From Caballeronia megalochromosomata (GTDB lineage Bacteria > Pseudomonadota > Gammaproteobacteria > Burkholderiales > Burkholderiaceae): a stretch of DNA of 64,000 nucleotides. Positions 9,329-19,751 of the stretch are shown piece by piece. The position numbers and the translations under genes are program-made. The notes under the pieces are model-generated. The model saw only the letters and a list, made by a program, of their open reading frames with translations, had not been told where the DNA came from and searched no databases. Position 1 is the first letter of the stretch, and each line of letters opens with the position of its first letter. The DNA lies in assembly GCA_001580565.1 (NCBI GenBank), contig LRBF01000170.1, positions 1 through 64,000 on the forward strand, given 5' to 3'.

Positions 9329-10513
9329 TCAGAGTTGCAAACCGGTCGTATCGGCGACCTTGCCTTGCCGCGACAAAGCGACGAGTGCGTCGTCAGACAC
9401 GGTTGCTTCCTGATCGGCAAGCGCCTTGAAGCGGACGAACGCGGCATTCAGTTCGGCATCGCTATCGATCTCGATTCCCAACTCCTGCAACCGCTGCCTG
9501 AATGCATTTCGACCAGACAGCTTGCCGAGCACGATCCTGTTCGCGCTCCAGCCTACGTCTTCCGCGCGCATGATTTCGTAGGTGTCGCGCGCTTTCAGCA
9601 CGCCGTCCTGGTGGATGCCCGATGCATGCGCAAACGCATTGGCGCCGACGACCGCCTTGTTAGGTTGCACCGTGAACCCTGTGATCTCCGAAACCAGCCG
9701 CGAGGCTTCGACAATCTGAGTCGTGTCCACGCGCACATCGAGGCCGAACACGTCCCGTCGCGTCTTGACTGCCATCACGACTTCCTCGAGCGCCGTATTA
9801 CCCGCTCGCTCGCCAAGGCCGTTGATCGCACATTCGATCTGCCTGGCCCCGCCCGACTTGACGGCGGCCAGCGAGTTGGCGACGGCCAGGCCGAGATCAT
9901 CGTGACAGTGGACCGAAAAGACCGCCCGGTCGGAATTGGGAATGCGTTCACGAAGTTCGCGGATCAAGGCAGCGTAGCCATCCGGAACGGCATAGCCGAC
10001 CGTATCGGGGACATTGATGGTAGTCGCACCTTCGTCGATCACGCCTTCTATCACGCGACAGAGAAAGTCGAGGTCGGAGCGGCTCCCGTCTTCCGGCGAG
10101 AACTCGACGTCATCGGTATAACCGCGCGCGAGACGCACTGCGCGCCGCGCCTGTTCATAGACCTGATCGGGCGACATGCGCAGCTTCTTTTCCATGTGCA
10201 GCGCGGATGTGGCGATGAAGGTATGAATGCGGAATCGGCTGGCCGGCTTCAGCGCTTCGGCGGCTCGCGAAATGTCACGCTCGTTCGCCCGCGCCAGAGA
10301 ACAGACGATGCTGTCCTTTACCTCGCCGGCAATCGCGTGAATCGCCTGGAAGTCGCCTTCGGAGCTCGCGGCGAACCCTGCTTCGATCACGTCGACGCGC
10401 ATGCGCTCGAGTTGTCGGGCGATGCGCAGTTTTTCGTCTTTGGTCATCGAGGCACCCGGCGACTGTTCTCCATCGCGCAAGGTGGTGTCGAAAATGATGA
10501 GTCGGTCTGACAT
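9329..10513 (-). CDS. leuA: 2-isopropylmalate synthase-type enzyme lacking the regulatory domain
   Basis: A 394-residue homologue of LeuA. The catalytic TIM barrel is intact, with [16 protein letters not shown] near residues 9-24, a metal-binding HCHDDLG, and the [15 protein letters not shown] and [15 protein letters not shown] motifs. Usual LeuA proteins have about 510 residues; this one stops after the linker ([23 protein letters not shown]). It therefore lacks the roughly 120-residue C-terminal domain that binds leucine. It should condense acetyl-CoA with a 2-oxo acid without leucine feedback. I infer a second, specialised copy rather than the housekeeping enzyme. The ATG has an AGGAGA site. 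Confidence 0.88.
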   Translation of the reverse strand: MSDRLIIFDTTLRDGEQSPGASMTKDEKLRIARQLERMRVDVIEAGFAASSEGDFQAIHAIAGEVKDSIVCSLARANERDISRAAEALKPASRFRIHTFIATSALHMEKKLRMSPDQVYEQARRAVRLARGYTDDVEFSPEDGSRSDLDFLCRVIEGVIDEGATTINVPDTVGYAVPDGYAALIRELRERIPNSDRAVFSVHCHDDLGLAVANSLAAVKSGGARQIECAINGLGERAGNTALEEVVMAVKTRRDVFGLDVRVDTTQIVEASRLVSEITGFTVQPNKAVVGANAFAHASGIHQDGVLKARDTYEIMRAEDVGWSANRIVLGKLSGRNAFRQRLQELGIEIDSDAELNAAFVRFKALADQEATVSDDALVALSRQGKVADTTGLQL

Positions 10514-10611
10514 GCCAGTCTCCTGTGGGGAACGGCAATTGCGTTGATCAGGGAATGGGGGATAACCCTTCCTGCCTGTCGTGACGCTGGATCACAGCGC
10601 CTGACCGCGCG

Positions 10612-10617
10612 ATTATA
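10612..10617 (-). promoter_or_regulatory. perfect -10 hexamer upstream of leuA
   Basis: On the minus strand the sequence is TATAAT, about 95 bp upstream of the leuA ATG. The -35 region is poor (near ATTTGC at 16-17 bp). If used, it leaves a leader of roughly 85-90 nt in which I see no clear leader peptide. Confidence 0.4.
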
Positions 10618-10678
10618 GCTAAGGATGCCGCGAGCAAATCTAGGGGCAACCCGCGTCGTTCAGCTTCCGTCTGCCCAT

Positions 10679-11812
10679 TCAAGTCCAGGATATCTGAGGC
10701 AACATCCGAACGACGCGTGGCAGCAACTCCATCACCGGAATGCGCACCGCATCGGCCAGCTCGTCGATGCCGATGAACCCGCCGCCGTCCTCGCCGACGA
10801 TCGTCACGACGCTGCCGACTCCGGCCTCCGGCAACGCGCTCAGATCGATCACCGTATGCTGCAATGAGCGCCGCCCCATGATCGTCGCCTCGCGTCCGCC
10901 GATCAGCACGCGTCCGAACGGCGGTACGTGATTCAGCCCATCCCCGAATCCGATCGGCACCACGCCCACGCGCATCGCGTGCTCGAGACGAATGGGCGCG
11001 GCATAGCCGATGCCGAGCGTCGATCCCGCCGGATGCTCCTGCACATGGATGATGCGTCCGCGAATGGCGTGAAGCATCGGGCGCAACGGCACGCGCGCCA
11101 TCCATTCGGCATCGAGCGCGCCGTAGAGCAGCCGTCCCGGATCGACCGCGCTGTAGCGCAGCGCCGGATGCGCGATCATCACGCGCGAACTCGCGAGCAT
11201 CGTCTCCAGATCGTGGAAACCCGCTGAATGAGCATCGGCGAGCGCGGCATCGAAAACGCCCGCCTGGCGCGCGGTGATCGCCTCATCGCCGGGCGAACTC
11301 AGGTGCGTGTAGACGCCCTTCAGGCGAACGGTCGACTGCTGCGCGAGCGCGGCAAACGCTTGTGCCCATTGCGACGCGAGAAAACCGAAACGGCCGAAGC
11401 CCGGATCGATTTCGATGAACGCATCGACCGGAACGCCCGCCGCCGCGAACGCGCGCAGGCTCTCCATGCTCTGGATCGTGACGATCAGGCCGAGCGACGC
11501 GACCCGCGCCGCGTCCTCCGGCAGCGTCGATGCGAACAGCAGGATGTCGCGCGTAACGCCCGCCGCGCGGATCGCCATACCCTCTTCCGGACTGCCGACA
11601 CAGAAGCCGTCGACACCGGCGGCGTCGGCGAGGCGCGCGACCTTCGCCGCGCCGAAACCGAAGCCGTCGCCCTTGCAGACGAACCAGATCTTCGCGTCGC
11701 CCGCGAGCGTGCGCGCCACCGTGAGATTCGCGGCGATCGCGCCTTCATCGATCTCCGCCCACGCGGGACGCAGCAGACGGTATTCGCGCAGGTCGTCGGC
11801 GCATGCGTTCAT
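10679..11812 (-). CDS. alanine-racemase-like PLP-dependent amino acid racemase
   Basis: A 377-residue fold-type III PLP enzyme. The PLP lysine is Lys47 in VCKGDGFGFG. The counterpart of Alr Arg219 is Arg227 (DPGRLLYG) and the second catalytic base appears to be Tyr270 (GIGYAAP). Both acid-base residues of alanine racemase therefore appear present. The flanking motifs deviate (FGDG for YADG, GRRSLQHT for the usual GRxSMD), so the substrate is probably not alanine. It overlaps the hydantoinase B gene by 4 bp and is the last gene of the LacI-controlled catabolic unit. This suggests that it interconverts enantiomers of an amino acid made or used by the hydantoinase/oxoprolinase pair. Confidence 0.8.
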   Translation of the reverse strand: MNACADDLREYRLLRPAWAEIDEGAIAANLTVARTLAGDAKIWFVCKGDGFGFGAAKVARLADAAGVDGFCVGSPEEGMAIRAAGVTRDILLFASTLPEDAARVASLGLIVTIQSMESLRAFAAAGVPVDAFIEIDPGFGRFGFLASQWAQAFAALAQQSTVRLKGVYTHLSSPGDEAITARQAGVFDAALADAHSAGFHDLETMLASSRVMIAHPALRYSAVDPGRLLYGALDAEWMARVPLRPMLHAIRGRIIHVQEHPAGSTLGIGYAAPIRLEHAMRVGVVPIGFGDGLNHVPPFGRVLIGGREATIMGRRSLQHTVIDLSALPEAGVGSVVTIVGEDGGGFIGIDELADAVRIPVMELLPRVVRMLPQISWT

Positions 11813-13650
11813 GTCCGCACCTCGCTGGTCCGAAAAGACAGCGCTTCCTGCAGGCCGTTCGATTCGGCGAAGACGCGGTCCTGCCGCGCGCGCAGTTCAT
11901 CGGCGGGCAATTGCGCAAGCGCGGCGCGTGCCGCTTCGGTCGCGACAGGATCGATTTCGCCCCGGTCGATGACCACGCCGTACAGATCGCGCGCCATGCG
12001 CCCGGAAATCAGTCCGTCGAGCACATCTTCGACGACCGCCTGTGGCTCGCGCTCCCAAGGCGGACCGTAGCCCGCGCCGCCCGCCGCGATATGACAGACC
12101 CGGTCGTCGCGCGCGAGCGCGATGACCGAGCTCGGCATACTCGGCAGCAGCATGGATTCGCCGTCGCGCGTGAGCAGATTGAACGACGGCGAGCCGTCCA
12201 GTCCGCCGTGCGAACCGGCCGGCCGATGCTCGCGCCGGTCCGAGCGCAAGCCCAGCGACGCGCTTTCCGCCCGCAGCGCATACGTGCGGCGCATTGCAAG
12301 TCCGCCGCGATGCTTGCCCGCGCCGCCCGAGTCCGGCACGAAACCATAATCCGTGATGACAACGGGCAAGCGCGCCTCGATCAGTTCGACCGGCTGATTC
12401 GACAGATTGCCGAGCGGATTGGCGATGCCCTCACTGCCGTCGCACCGCGCGCTTGCACCCCAGCTGCCGAGGATGCCGTCCGTGATCAGCCAGTTGCCCG
12501 CAGCACCTCGTCCCGAGATCGACACCACCGATGGACCGCCTTCGCCGAGCGCCGGCATCGCATCCGGAACGATCTGCGCAAACGCGCCCTGCAGCACATC
12601 GAACATGCGATACGCCATGATGCCGCGCGCAGCGCACGCCGCCGGCTCCACCGGATTGACGATCGAGCCCGGCTCCGCGAACACATGCACCGGCCGCGAG
12701 AAGCCCTCGCAATTGGGCACATCGACGCCGATCGCGCAGCGCACCCCAGCGTAGGCGACCGATTGCGTCGTCGCGAACGGTCCGTTGATCGCGCCGGCCA
12801 CCTGTGCATCGGTGCCGCTCCAGTCGATCGTCACTTCGTCGCCGGCGATCGTCACCCTGACGCGAAAGCGGATCGGTTGCGGCCGGTCGCCCAGGCCGTC
12901 GATGAAGTCGTCATAGCAGTATTCGCCGTCGGGCATCGCGGCGATCGCCTGGCGCGTCAGCCGGTCGGCATAGTCGTGCAGCGCGTCGACGAGGCGGGCA
13001 AAGCCGTCGGCACCGTATTTCCCGATCAGTTGCGCGAGCCCGCGCGCGCCCGCACGGCACGACGCGACCTGCGCGCGCAGATCGCCGCGCAGTTGATCGG
13101 GCATGCGCGAATTGATTTCGAGCAGCGTGATCAGCGTGTGATTCGCCTCGCCCGCATCGAAGAGCTTGAGCAGCGGAATGCGCAAGCCTTCCTGAAAGAT
13201 CTCGGTCGCGCCGATCGCCATGCTGCCCGGCGCCATGCCGCCGATATCGGCGTGATGCACGATCGTCGCGACATACCCTTCGATGCTTCCGCCGAAGAAG
13301 ACGGGCTGGATCAGATACACGTCGGGAAGATGCATGCCGCCCGAGGTGTACGGATCGTTCATCACATAGACATCGCCGGGCTGGCCATTTGCGCCGAAGC
13401 GTTCGATCACGTTGCGCATCGCCGCAGGAAACGCGCCGAGGTGGATCGGCAGCGTGAGACCTTGCGCGATCACGCGGCCTTGCCGGTCGAACACTGCGGT
13501 GGAGAAGTCCATCGAGTCGCGCACGATCGGCGAATAGGCCGAGCGCAGCACGACGAGCGCCATCTCGTCCGCCACCGAGCCGAGCGCATTCTTGACGATT
13601 TCGAGCGTGATGGCGTCGTCCGAAGACGGCGTGTGCGTGGCGGATGTCAT
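11809..13650 (-). CDS. hyuB: hydantoinase B/oxoprolinase family protein
   Basis: A 613-residue member of the HyuB family, close to its usual length. Conserved stretches are IVRDSMDFSTAVFD, MNDPYTSGGMHLPD, HHADIGGMAPGS with likely metal-binding histidines, and DSGGAGKHRGGL. HyuA and HyuB together hydrolyse five-membered cyclic amides (N-methylhydantoin, 5-oxoproline) with ATP. Related pairs form part of acetophenone and acetone carboxylases. Its start overlaps the HyuA stop (ATGA) and its stop overlaps the racemase-like gene, so all three are translationally coupled. Confidence 0.9.
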   Translation of the reverse strand: MTSATHTPSSDDAITLEIVKNALGSVADEMALVVLRSAYSPIVRDSMDFSTAVFDRQGRVIAQGLTLPIHLGAFPAAMRNVIERFGANGQPGDVYVMNDPYTSGGMHLPDVYLIQPVFFGGSIEGYVATIVHHADIGGMAPGSMAIGATEIFQEGLRIPLLKLFDAGEANHTLITLLEINSRMPDQLRGDLRAQVASCRAGARGLAQLIGKYGADGFARLVDALHDYADRLTRQAIAAMPDGEYCYDDFIDGLGDRPQPIRFRVRVTIAGDEVTIDWSGTDAQVAGAINGPFATTQSVAYAGVRCAIGVDVPNCEGFSRPVHVFAEPGSIVNPVEPAACAARGIMAYRMFDVLQGAFAQIVPDAMPALGEGGPSVVSISGRGAAGNWLITDGILGSWGASARCDGSEGIANPLGNLSNQPVELIEARLPVVITDYGFVPDSGGAGKHRGGLAMRRTYALRAESASLGLRSDRREHRPAGSHGGLDGSPSFNLLTRDGESMLLPSMPSSVIALARDDRVCHIAAGGAGYGPPWEREPQAVVEDVLDGLISGRMARDLYGVVIDRGEIDPVATEAARAALAQLPADELRARQDRVFAESNGLQEALSFRTSEVRT

Positions 13651-15758
13651 GTGTTGTCTCCCAGCGTGATGACGATGTTTTCATGCGCGTCGACACGGGC
13701 GCGCGCGCCTGGCGGCACGACGCAAGTCGAGTCGTATTCCTCGACGATCACCGGCCCGTCGAGCGGCCCGGCGCGCAGCGTCGCTCGCGAGATGACCGGT
13801 GTATCGACGAAACCGTGCGCGGGACCGAAGTACGCGCGCCGCATCACGCGCGTCCCCGCATCGGCGCGGGCGCCTCCCGCGCGCCGCGCGTCGTACACGC
13901 GTGAGCGCTCCGACTTCAGGCTGCCGAGCACGCGCAGATTGACGAGCTCGACAACATCGTCCTGCGATGCATGACCGTAGGTACGCTCGTGCTCCGCGTG
14001 AAAAGCGCGCTTCACGTCTGCGATATCGACGGCCTCGCCCGATCGCCACGCGAGCGGCACGGCGAGTTCATACGCCTGCCCCGCGTAACGCAGATCGAGC
14101 GAGCAACGCAACTCGATGTCATCGCGCGCAAGACCTTCTTCGATCATTTCGGCGCGGGCGCGTGCGGCCAGATCTTCGAGCGCATCGCAGAGCGGCGCTG
14201 CGGCGTCGGCATCGACTCGGCGGAACATCGTCTGCATGAATTCATGCTGCGTCGTCGAGAACAGCAGACCGAGCGCGCTGAACACGCCGGGACTCGGCGG
14301 AACGATGACCGTGCGCATGTCGAGCAACGCGGCGATCGCATGCACGATGATCGGCCCGTTGCCGCCGAACGCGAACAGCGCGAAGTCGCGCGGGTCGCGG
14401 CCGCGATACGTCGATACGGCTTTCACGGCGCGCGTCATCGTCGATGCGGCGATCGAGAAGACGCCGTAGGCGGCTTCGTGCAGTTCCGTGTTCGTCGGTT
14501 CGGCCACGTGCGCGCGCATCGCGTCGCAGGCTTTCGCATGGTCGATGCGCAGTTCGCCGCCCGCGAGATAGTGCGGATTCAGATAGCCGAGCGCGAGAAC
14601 CGCGTCGGTGAGCGTGGGCGTCGTGCCGCCCGCATCGTAGGCGACCGGACCGGGCACGGAACCGGCCGAGTCCGGCCCGACCTTCACGAGGCCGCCCGCG
14701 TCGATGCGCACCATGCTGCCGCCGCCCGCGCCGATCTCCGACACATCGATGAACGGCAGCTTCACCGCATGGCCGCCGCCCTTCACGAGCTTGCTGCTCA
14801 GGTTGATGCCCGCGCCGACTTCGTATTCCGTCGTGCGCGCCGGTTCGCCGCGCTCGATGATCGCGGCCTTCGCGGTCGTGCCGCCCATGTCGACAGTGAT
14901 GCAGTCGGCATATCCCGACGCCGAGGCCACCGATGCCCCCGCGATCACGCCCGCCGCCGGACCGGATTCGATGATCGCCGCCGGTTTCTGCATGACGGCC
15001 GCCGCGCTCATCACGCCGCCATTCGAATGCATGATCTGCACCGGCCCGCGCATGCCGACATCGCGCAGCCTGGCGATCAACGAGTGCAGATAGCTCACCA
15101 CGACGGGTCCGAGATACGCGTTCACCACGGTCGTGCTGGTGCGCTCGTATTCGCGGATCTCCGGCAGAATCTCGTGCGAGCACGTCAGATAGACGCGCTC
15201 GCCGAGCACACGGCGCAACAGTTCGCGAACGCGGATCTCGTGCTCCGGATTCGCATACGCGTGCAGCAGGCTGATCGCGACCGATTCGATGTCCTGCGCC
15301 GCGATCCGTTCGGCCACCGCTATGACTTCGGCATCGTCGAGCGACTTCGCGACGGAGCCGTCGGCGTTCAGGCGCTCGTCGACTTCATGGCGATGACGGC
15401 GTTTCGCCAGCGGCGCGGGCTTGCGATACGCGAGGTTGTAGAGCATCGGCACGCGCAGGCGACCGATCTCGACCACATCGCGAAAGCCGCGCGTCGTCAC
15501 CAGCGCCGTGCGCGCGCCCTTTCCTTCCAGCACCGTGTTGGTGGCGATGGTCGTCGCGTGCACCAGTTCGGTCACCTGACGCGGCGTCGCGCCGAGCGAC
15601 GCGAGCAGCGCCTCTAGTCCCGTGACGATCGCCACGCCGTAGTCCTGTGGCGTGGACGAGACCTTCTTCGTGTGGACCACGCCCTGATCGTCGATGACGA
15701 CGATATCGGTGAACGTCCCGCCGATATCCACGCCTGCCCGATAAAGTCTTTCTGACAT
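13647..15758 (-). CDS. hyuA: hydantoinase A/oxoprolinase family ATPase subunit
   Basis: A roughly 703-residue HyuA-type subunit with the actin/hexokinase-like ATPase fold. Phosphate-binding motifs are GVDIGGTFTDIVV near the N-terminus and VDMGGTTAKAAI in the middle. VHATTIATNTVLEGKGA, ESGPAAGV and FAFGGNGP are further family marks. I chose ATG 15758 over the in-frame GTG at 15764 because AGAGG is 8 nt before the ATG and only 2 nt before the GTG. It drives ATP-dependent opening of a cyclic amide together with HyuB. A LacI-type operator lies about 50 bp upstream. Confidence 0.9.
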   Translation of the reverse strand: MSERLYRAGVDIGGTFTDIVVIDDQGVVHTKKVSSTPQDYGVAIVTGLEALLASLGATPRQVTELVHATTIATNTVLEGKGARTALVTTRGFRDVVEIGRLRVPMLYNLAYRKPAPLAKRRHRHEVDERLNADGSVAKSLDDAEVIAVAERIAAQDIESVAISLLHAYANPEHEIRVRELLRRVLGERVYLTCSHEILPEIREYERTSTTVVNAYLGPVVVSYLHSLIARLRDVGMRGPVQIMHSNGGVMSAAAVMQKPAAIIESGPAAGVIAGASVASASGYADCITVDMGGTTAKAAIIERGEPARTTEYEVGAGINLSSKLVKGGGHAVKLPFIDVSEIGAGGGSMVRIDAGGLVKVGPDSAGSVPGPVAYDAGGTTPTLTDAVLALGYLNPHYLAGGELRIDHAKACDAMRAHVAEPTNTELHEAAYGVFSIAASTMTRAVKAVSTYRGRDPRDFALFAFGGNGPIIVHAIAALLDMRTVIVPPSPGVFSALGLLFSTTQHEFMQTMFRRVDADAAAPLCDALEDLAARARAEMIEEGLARDDIELRCSLDLRYAGQAYELAVPLAWRSGEAVDIADVKRAFHAEHERTYGHASQDDVVELVNLRVLGSLKSERSRVYDARRAGGARADAGTRVMRRAYFGPAHGFVDTPVISRATLRAGPLDGPVIVEEYDSTCVVPPGARARVDAHENIVITLGDNT

Positions 15759-15801
15759 GCTCACCGCCTCTTCATGTTCGACGCCGCCGAAGGCGGGTCA
15801 G

Positions 15802-15813
15802 TGAATCGATTCA
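15802..15813. promoter_or_regulatory. LacI-type operator upstream of hyuA
   Basis: TGAATCGATTCA is a perfect 12-bp palindrome between the porin stop and the hyuA start. It is identical to the core found at 17067-17078, 22292-22303 and 22425-22436. Confidence 0.75.
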
Positions 15814-15835
15814 TTACACGCATCAAAAAAAATGG

Positions 15836-17005
15836 CTAGAACTTGTGCACGAAGCCGATGCTCGCCACCGCCTGATTCTTCGACGACGACGGGTTCATCG
15901 TCTGGATCTGCGAAGCAAGCGTGCCGTCCGATGTCGCCGGCAACGGACCGCCGACCGGGCGCGGAAACACTCCGCCGCCCGCTCGCAGCCAGATCACTTC
16001 CAGGTAGACCGATGTGCGCTTCGACAGGAACTCGTCGACCAGCAGGTTCACCTGATGCCAGTGCACCTGCGCGGGGCCGTCTGGGCCGCCGGTGATGTTG
16101 TCGCTCGTATAGGTGTACGCCGCGCCGACGATGAGCGAGGGCGTGATCGTATAGCGCACGTTCGCCTCGTAATTGTTGAAGCGATAGTTGATGCCGCTCG
16201 TGAGCGACGTGCCCACGTCGGTGTAGATCGCATTGCTGTACATCAGGCTGAACTTCGCCGGTCCGAATATGTAGGACGCGCCGATGCCCGCGATCTGTTC
16301 GCGCCTCGAGGTGATCGGCGCATCGCAACACGTGATCGCGCCGCCCTTGTTGACCGTCGGCGTGGTGTTGACGCCGGGCCTGTCATAGAGCGAATAAGCC
16401 GCCGCGATCGAGAACGGGCCCTGCGTATAGATGCTGCCCACCGACCACATGCGATTGTTCGAGAAGTCTCCGGCCGCGTTGCTGAACGCGTACATCGCAA
16501 TGCCGGTGAAGCCATGAAAGTACGGCGAGGTGTACTTCACCGAGTTGTTCACGCGCAGATAGTTGTCGGTGTTGTCGTTGTCGTAGGGATGCGAGAACAT
16601 CACGCCGCCCCACGCGCCGTTGGACGTCATCGTCTGCAGCGTGCCGACGATGGCGTCGTACTGGCGCCCGAAGGTCAGCGTGCCGTACTGCGCGTTGGCC
16701 ACGCCCATGAAGGCCTGACGGCCGAACATGCGGTTGTTCTGGCCGAGCGCGCCGTTGACGGGATTGAAGCCGTTCTCCAGCGTGAAGATCGCCTGGGTTC
16801 CGCCGCCCAGTTCTTCCGCACCTTTCAGGCCCCAGCGGCTGCCGTACTCGCCGTTGCCCGTCAGTTGCACGGCGTGATGGCCGCCCTGATTCGACGACCA
16901 CGTCAGCGCCTCGTTGATGACGCCATACAGCGTGACGGAACTCTGCGCGTGGGCCGCACAACTCGCGCCCGCGAGCGCGAGCATGCCGAGCGATCTGATC
17001 TTCAC
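15836..17005 (-). CDS. Gram-negative trimeric porin
   Basis: A 389-residue outer-membrane porin of the Burkholderia/Neisseria type. A signal peptide (MKIRSLGMLALAGASCAAHAQ) precedes the mature start SSVTLYGVINEAL. Further marks are GLKGAEELGGGTQAIFTLE, FGRQAFMGV, FGRQYD and a C-terminal strand ending in FVHKF, with the terminal Phe used by the Bam machinery. The start codon is GTG, with GGAGAG ahead of it. It lies between the ABC importer and the hyu genes and has its own LacI-type operator, so it probably admits the substrate of this regulon through the outer membrane. Confidence 0.9.
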   Translation of the reverse strand: MKIRSLGMLALAGASCAAHAQSSVTLYGVINEALTWSSNQGGHHAVQLTGNGEYGSRWGLKGAEELGGGTQAIFTLENGFNPVNGALGQNNRMFGRQAFMGVANAQYGTLTFGRQYDAIVGTLQTMTSNGAWGGVMFSHPYDNDNTDNYLRVNNSVKYTSPYFHGFTGIAMYAFSNAAGDFSNNRMWSVGSIYTQGPFSIAAAYSLYDRPGVNTTPTVNKGGAITCCDAPITSRREQIAGIGASYIFGPAKFSLMYSNAIYTDVGTSLTSGINYRFNNYEANVRYTITPSLIVGAAYTYTSDNITGGPDGPAQVHWHQVNLLVDEFLSKRTSVYLEVIWLRAGGGVFPRPVGGPLPATSDGTLASQIQTMNPSSSKNQAVASIGFVHKF

Positions 17006-17065
17006 TGCTTCTCTCCAGACTGGCGTCGCCGGTGGTCCGGTCGTGGCGACGATTGATGTTCGCGA

Positions 17066-17079
17066 ATGAATCGATTCAT
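17066..17079. promoter_or_regulatory. LacI-type operator upstream of the porin
   Basis: ATGAATCGATTCAT, a perfect 14-bp palindrome about 60 bp upstream of the porin GTG. It carries the same TGAATCGATTCA core as the other sites of the regulon. Confidence 0.8.
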
Positions 17080-17153
17080 ATCGTGCGGATTTTCATGCGG
17101 TCCGCAGAATGTCCGGGTTTCGTTTCAGTCGCGTAGTGGGTTTGTTGCGCCGC

Positions 17154-17949
<796 letters not shown>

Positions 17950-17963
<14 letters not shown>

Positions 17964-18783
17964 GATTGCGGCCCTCCCCGGTCATGGCCTCGCGCGGCAA
18001 ACGCGGAATGCAGTCGATCAGCTGGCGCGTGTACGCATGCGCCGGCTGCATGAAAAGTTGCGCGACTTCGCCGTGCTCCACTATCTCGCCATGACGGAGC
18101 ACGACCGCGCGCGAACACAACTCCGCCATCAGGTCGAGGTTGTGCGTGATGAAGACGAGGCCCATGTTCAACTCGCGCACCAGCGAGCGCAGCAACGCGA
18201 CGATCTGCGCCTGCACAGTCACATCGAGCGCAGTGGTCGGTTCATCGGCGATCAGGAGCGAGGGCTCGCAGACGATTGCCGCCGCGATCAGCGCGCGCTG
18301 CTTCATGCCGCCGCTCAGTTCGTGCGGATAGGCACGCGCCGCGCGGCGCGGATCCCTGAAGCCGACCCGCGCTAGGATGTCTTCGATCTCGCCCGCAAGC
18401 GCGCGGCCACGCACCGGCCGATGTGCGCGGATCACATCGGCGATCTGCGTGCCGATCGTGAATGCCGGATTGAGCGCGGTGCCCGGGTCCTGGAAGATCA
18501 TCGACAGACGCTTGCCGCGTAACTCGCGCAGATGCGCTTCGCCGGCCTGCGCGAGATCTTCGCCTTCGAAGACGATGCGCCCGCCGGTCACGTGCCCGCC
18601 CGACCCAAGCAGGCCGAGCACGGCAAGCGACGCCACGCTCTTGCCCGAACCCGATTCGCCGACGAGGCCAACTGCTTCGCCGGCGCTCACCGTCAGGTCG
18701 AGACCGTGCAGCACTTCGAGCGCGTCGCGGCCTTGCCCATACGCGACCCGCAGCCCTTCCACCGATAGCAGCGCGCCGTTCAT
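17950..18783 (-). CDS. oligopeptide/dipeptide-type ABC transporter ATPase (OppD/DppD-like)
   Basis: A 277-residue ABC ATPase. Walker A is GESGSGKSVA, followed by FQDPGTALNPAFTIGTQ, the signature LSGGMKQRALIAAAI and Walker B LLIADEPTTALD. The open frame runs far upstream through the permease antisense of frame. The real start is the ATG at 18783 (MNGALLSVEGLRVAYG), which has a GGGAGG site and a 4-bp overlap with the upstream permease gene. Confidence 0.93.
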
Positions 18784-19751
18784 GCCGCACCTCCCTGCGT
18801 CGCATCGGCCGCGCGGCGACGGCGCCGGGGATCGAGGATCGTGCGCATGCCGTCGCCGACGAGATTGAACGCGAGCACGCTCGCGAACACCGCCGCGCCG
18901 GGAAAGATCGAGACCCACCAGAAGTCGGTGAAGATCAGCGCGCGCGAATCGGAGAGCATCGCGCCCCAGCTCGGCGTCGGCGGCTGCACGCCCAGCCCGA
19001 TGAAACTCAGGGACGCCTCGACGATGATCGTCACGCCGAGCAGCAGCGTCGCTTGGACGAGCACAGGCGAGATGATGTTCGGCAGCACGTCGGAGAGCAC
19101 GATGCGCGTTGCGTTCGCGCCCTGAAGACGGCGCGCCGCGACGTATTCCGCCTGCACTTCGGCACGCGCCAGACCATACGTGAGACGCGCAAGACCCGGC
19201 GCGTAGAGCACGCCGATCAGCAACACGAGCTTCGTCTCGTTGGAAAGCGCGATGCCCGCGACATGAATCGTGTCCGTTCCCGTGATGCCGACGAGCGCGA
19301 TCGCCCAGATGAGCAGCGGAATCGACGCGAGCACTTCCATCGCTTTCATCAGCAGCTCGTCGGTCCATGTGCCCGACTTGTAGCCCGCGATCAGACCGAT
19401 GGCCGTGCCGAGCACGACACCGATCGCGACCGCCGCGAGCCCGATGGCGAGCGATGCCCGCGCGCCCCAGATCACGCGGCTCAACATGTCGCGTCCAACC
19501 TGGTCGGTGCCGAGCCAGAATTCGCCGCCCGGCGCCTGCAAGCGATGGTCGATATAGAGCTTCAACGGATCTTTCAACGGCAGGAGCGGCGCACACAGCG
19601 CGACGCCGAGCAGCACGACGATCAACACGAGCCCGACCGCACCGGTCGGCTCGCGCATCAGGGCACGCACGAAGCGGCCCGCGGCGCGCGCGGTGGCGGT
19701 CATCGCGGAGGGCCTTTCGGGCACGGCAGGCAAGGAGGAATCGGCCATCAT
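18780..19751 (-). CDS. ABC transporter permease (OppC/DppC-like)
   Basis: A 323-residue inner-membrane permease. The cytoplasmic N-terminus (MMADSSLPAVPERP) precedes a first membrane segment near residues 38-55. The FWLGTDQVGRDMLSRVIWGARASL signature typical of DppC proteins is present but split here between helices. The EAA-like loop (EYVAARRLQGANATRIVLSD) contacts the ATPases. The start at 19751 is coupled to the upstream permease gene by a 4-bp overlap. The cargo is likely a peptide-like or cyclic amide compound linked to the hyu genes. Confidence 0.92.
   Translation of the reverse strand: MMADSSLPAVPERPSAMTATARAAGRFVRALMREPTGAVGLVLIVVLLGVALCAPLLPLKDPLKLYIDHRLQAPGGEFWLGTDQVGRDMLSRVIWGARASLAIGLAAVAIGVVLGTAIGLIAGYKSGTWTDELLMKAMEVLASIPLLIWAIALVGITGTDTIHVAGIALSNETKLVLLIGVLYAPGLARLTYGLARAEVQAEYVAARRLQGANATRIVLSDVLPNIISPVLVQATLLLGVTIIVEASLSFIGLGVQPPTPSWGAMLSDSRALIFTDFWWVSIFPGAAVFASVLAFNLVGDGMRTILDPRRRRRAADATQGGAA

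Noticed and set aside
11803..15617. Plus-strand open frames of over 500 codons opposite hyuA and hyuB
   Set aside because: They are antisense shadows; composition is Arg/His-rich and no family is visible, while the minus-strand genes have full motifs and coupled starts.
11809..15758. Acetone or acetophenone carboxylase subunits
   Set aside because: These are related to HyuA/HyuB, but the extra subunit typical of carboxylases is missing, and the peptide importer and racemase fit a cyclic amide or amino acid better.
18784..19596. N-terminal extension of the OppD-like ATPase to 19596
   Set aside because: The extension overlaps the permease gene and has no domain. The ATG at 18783 has a ribosome-binding site and matches family length.
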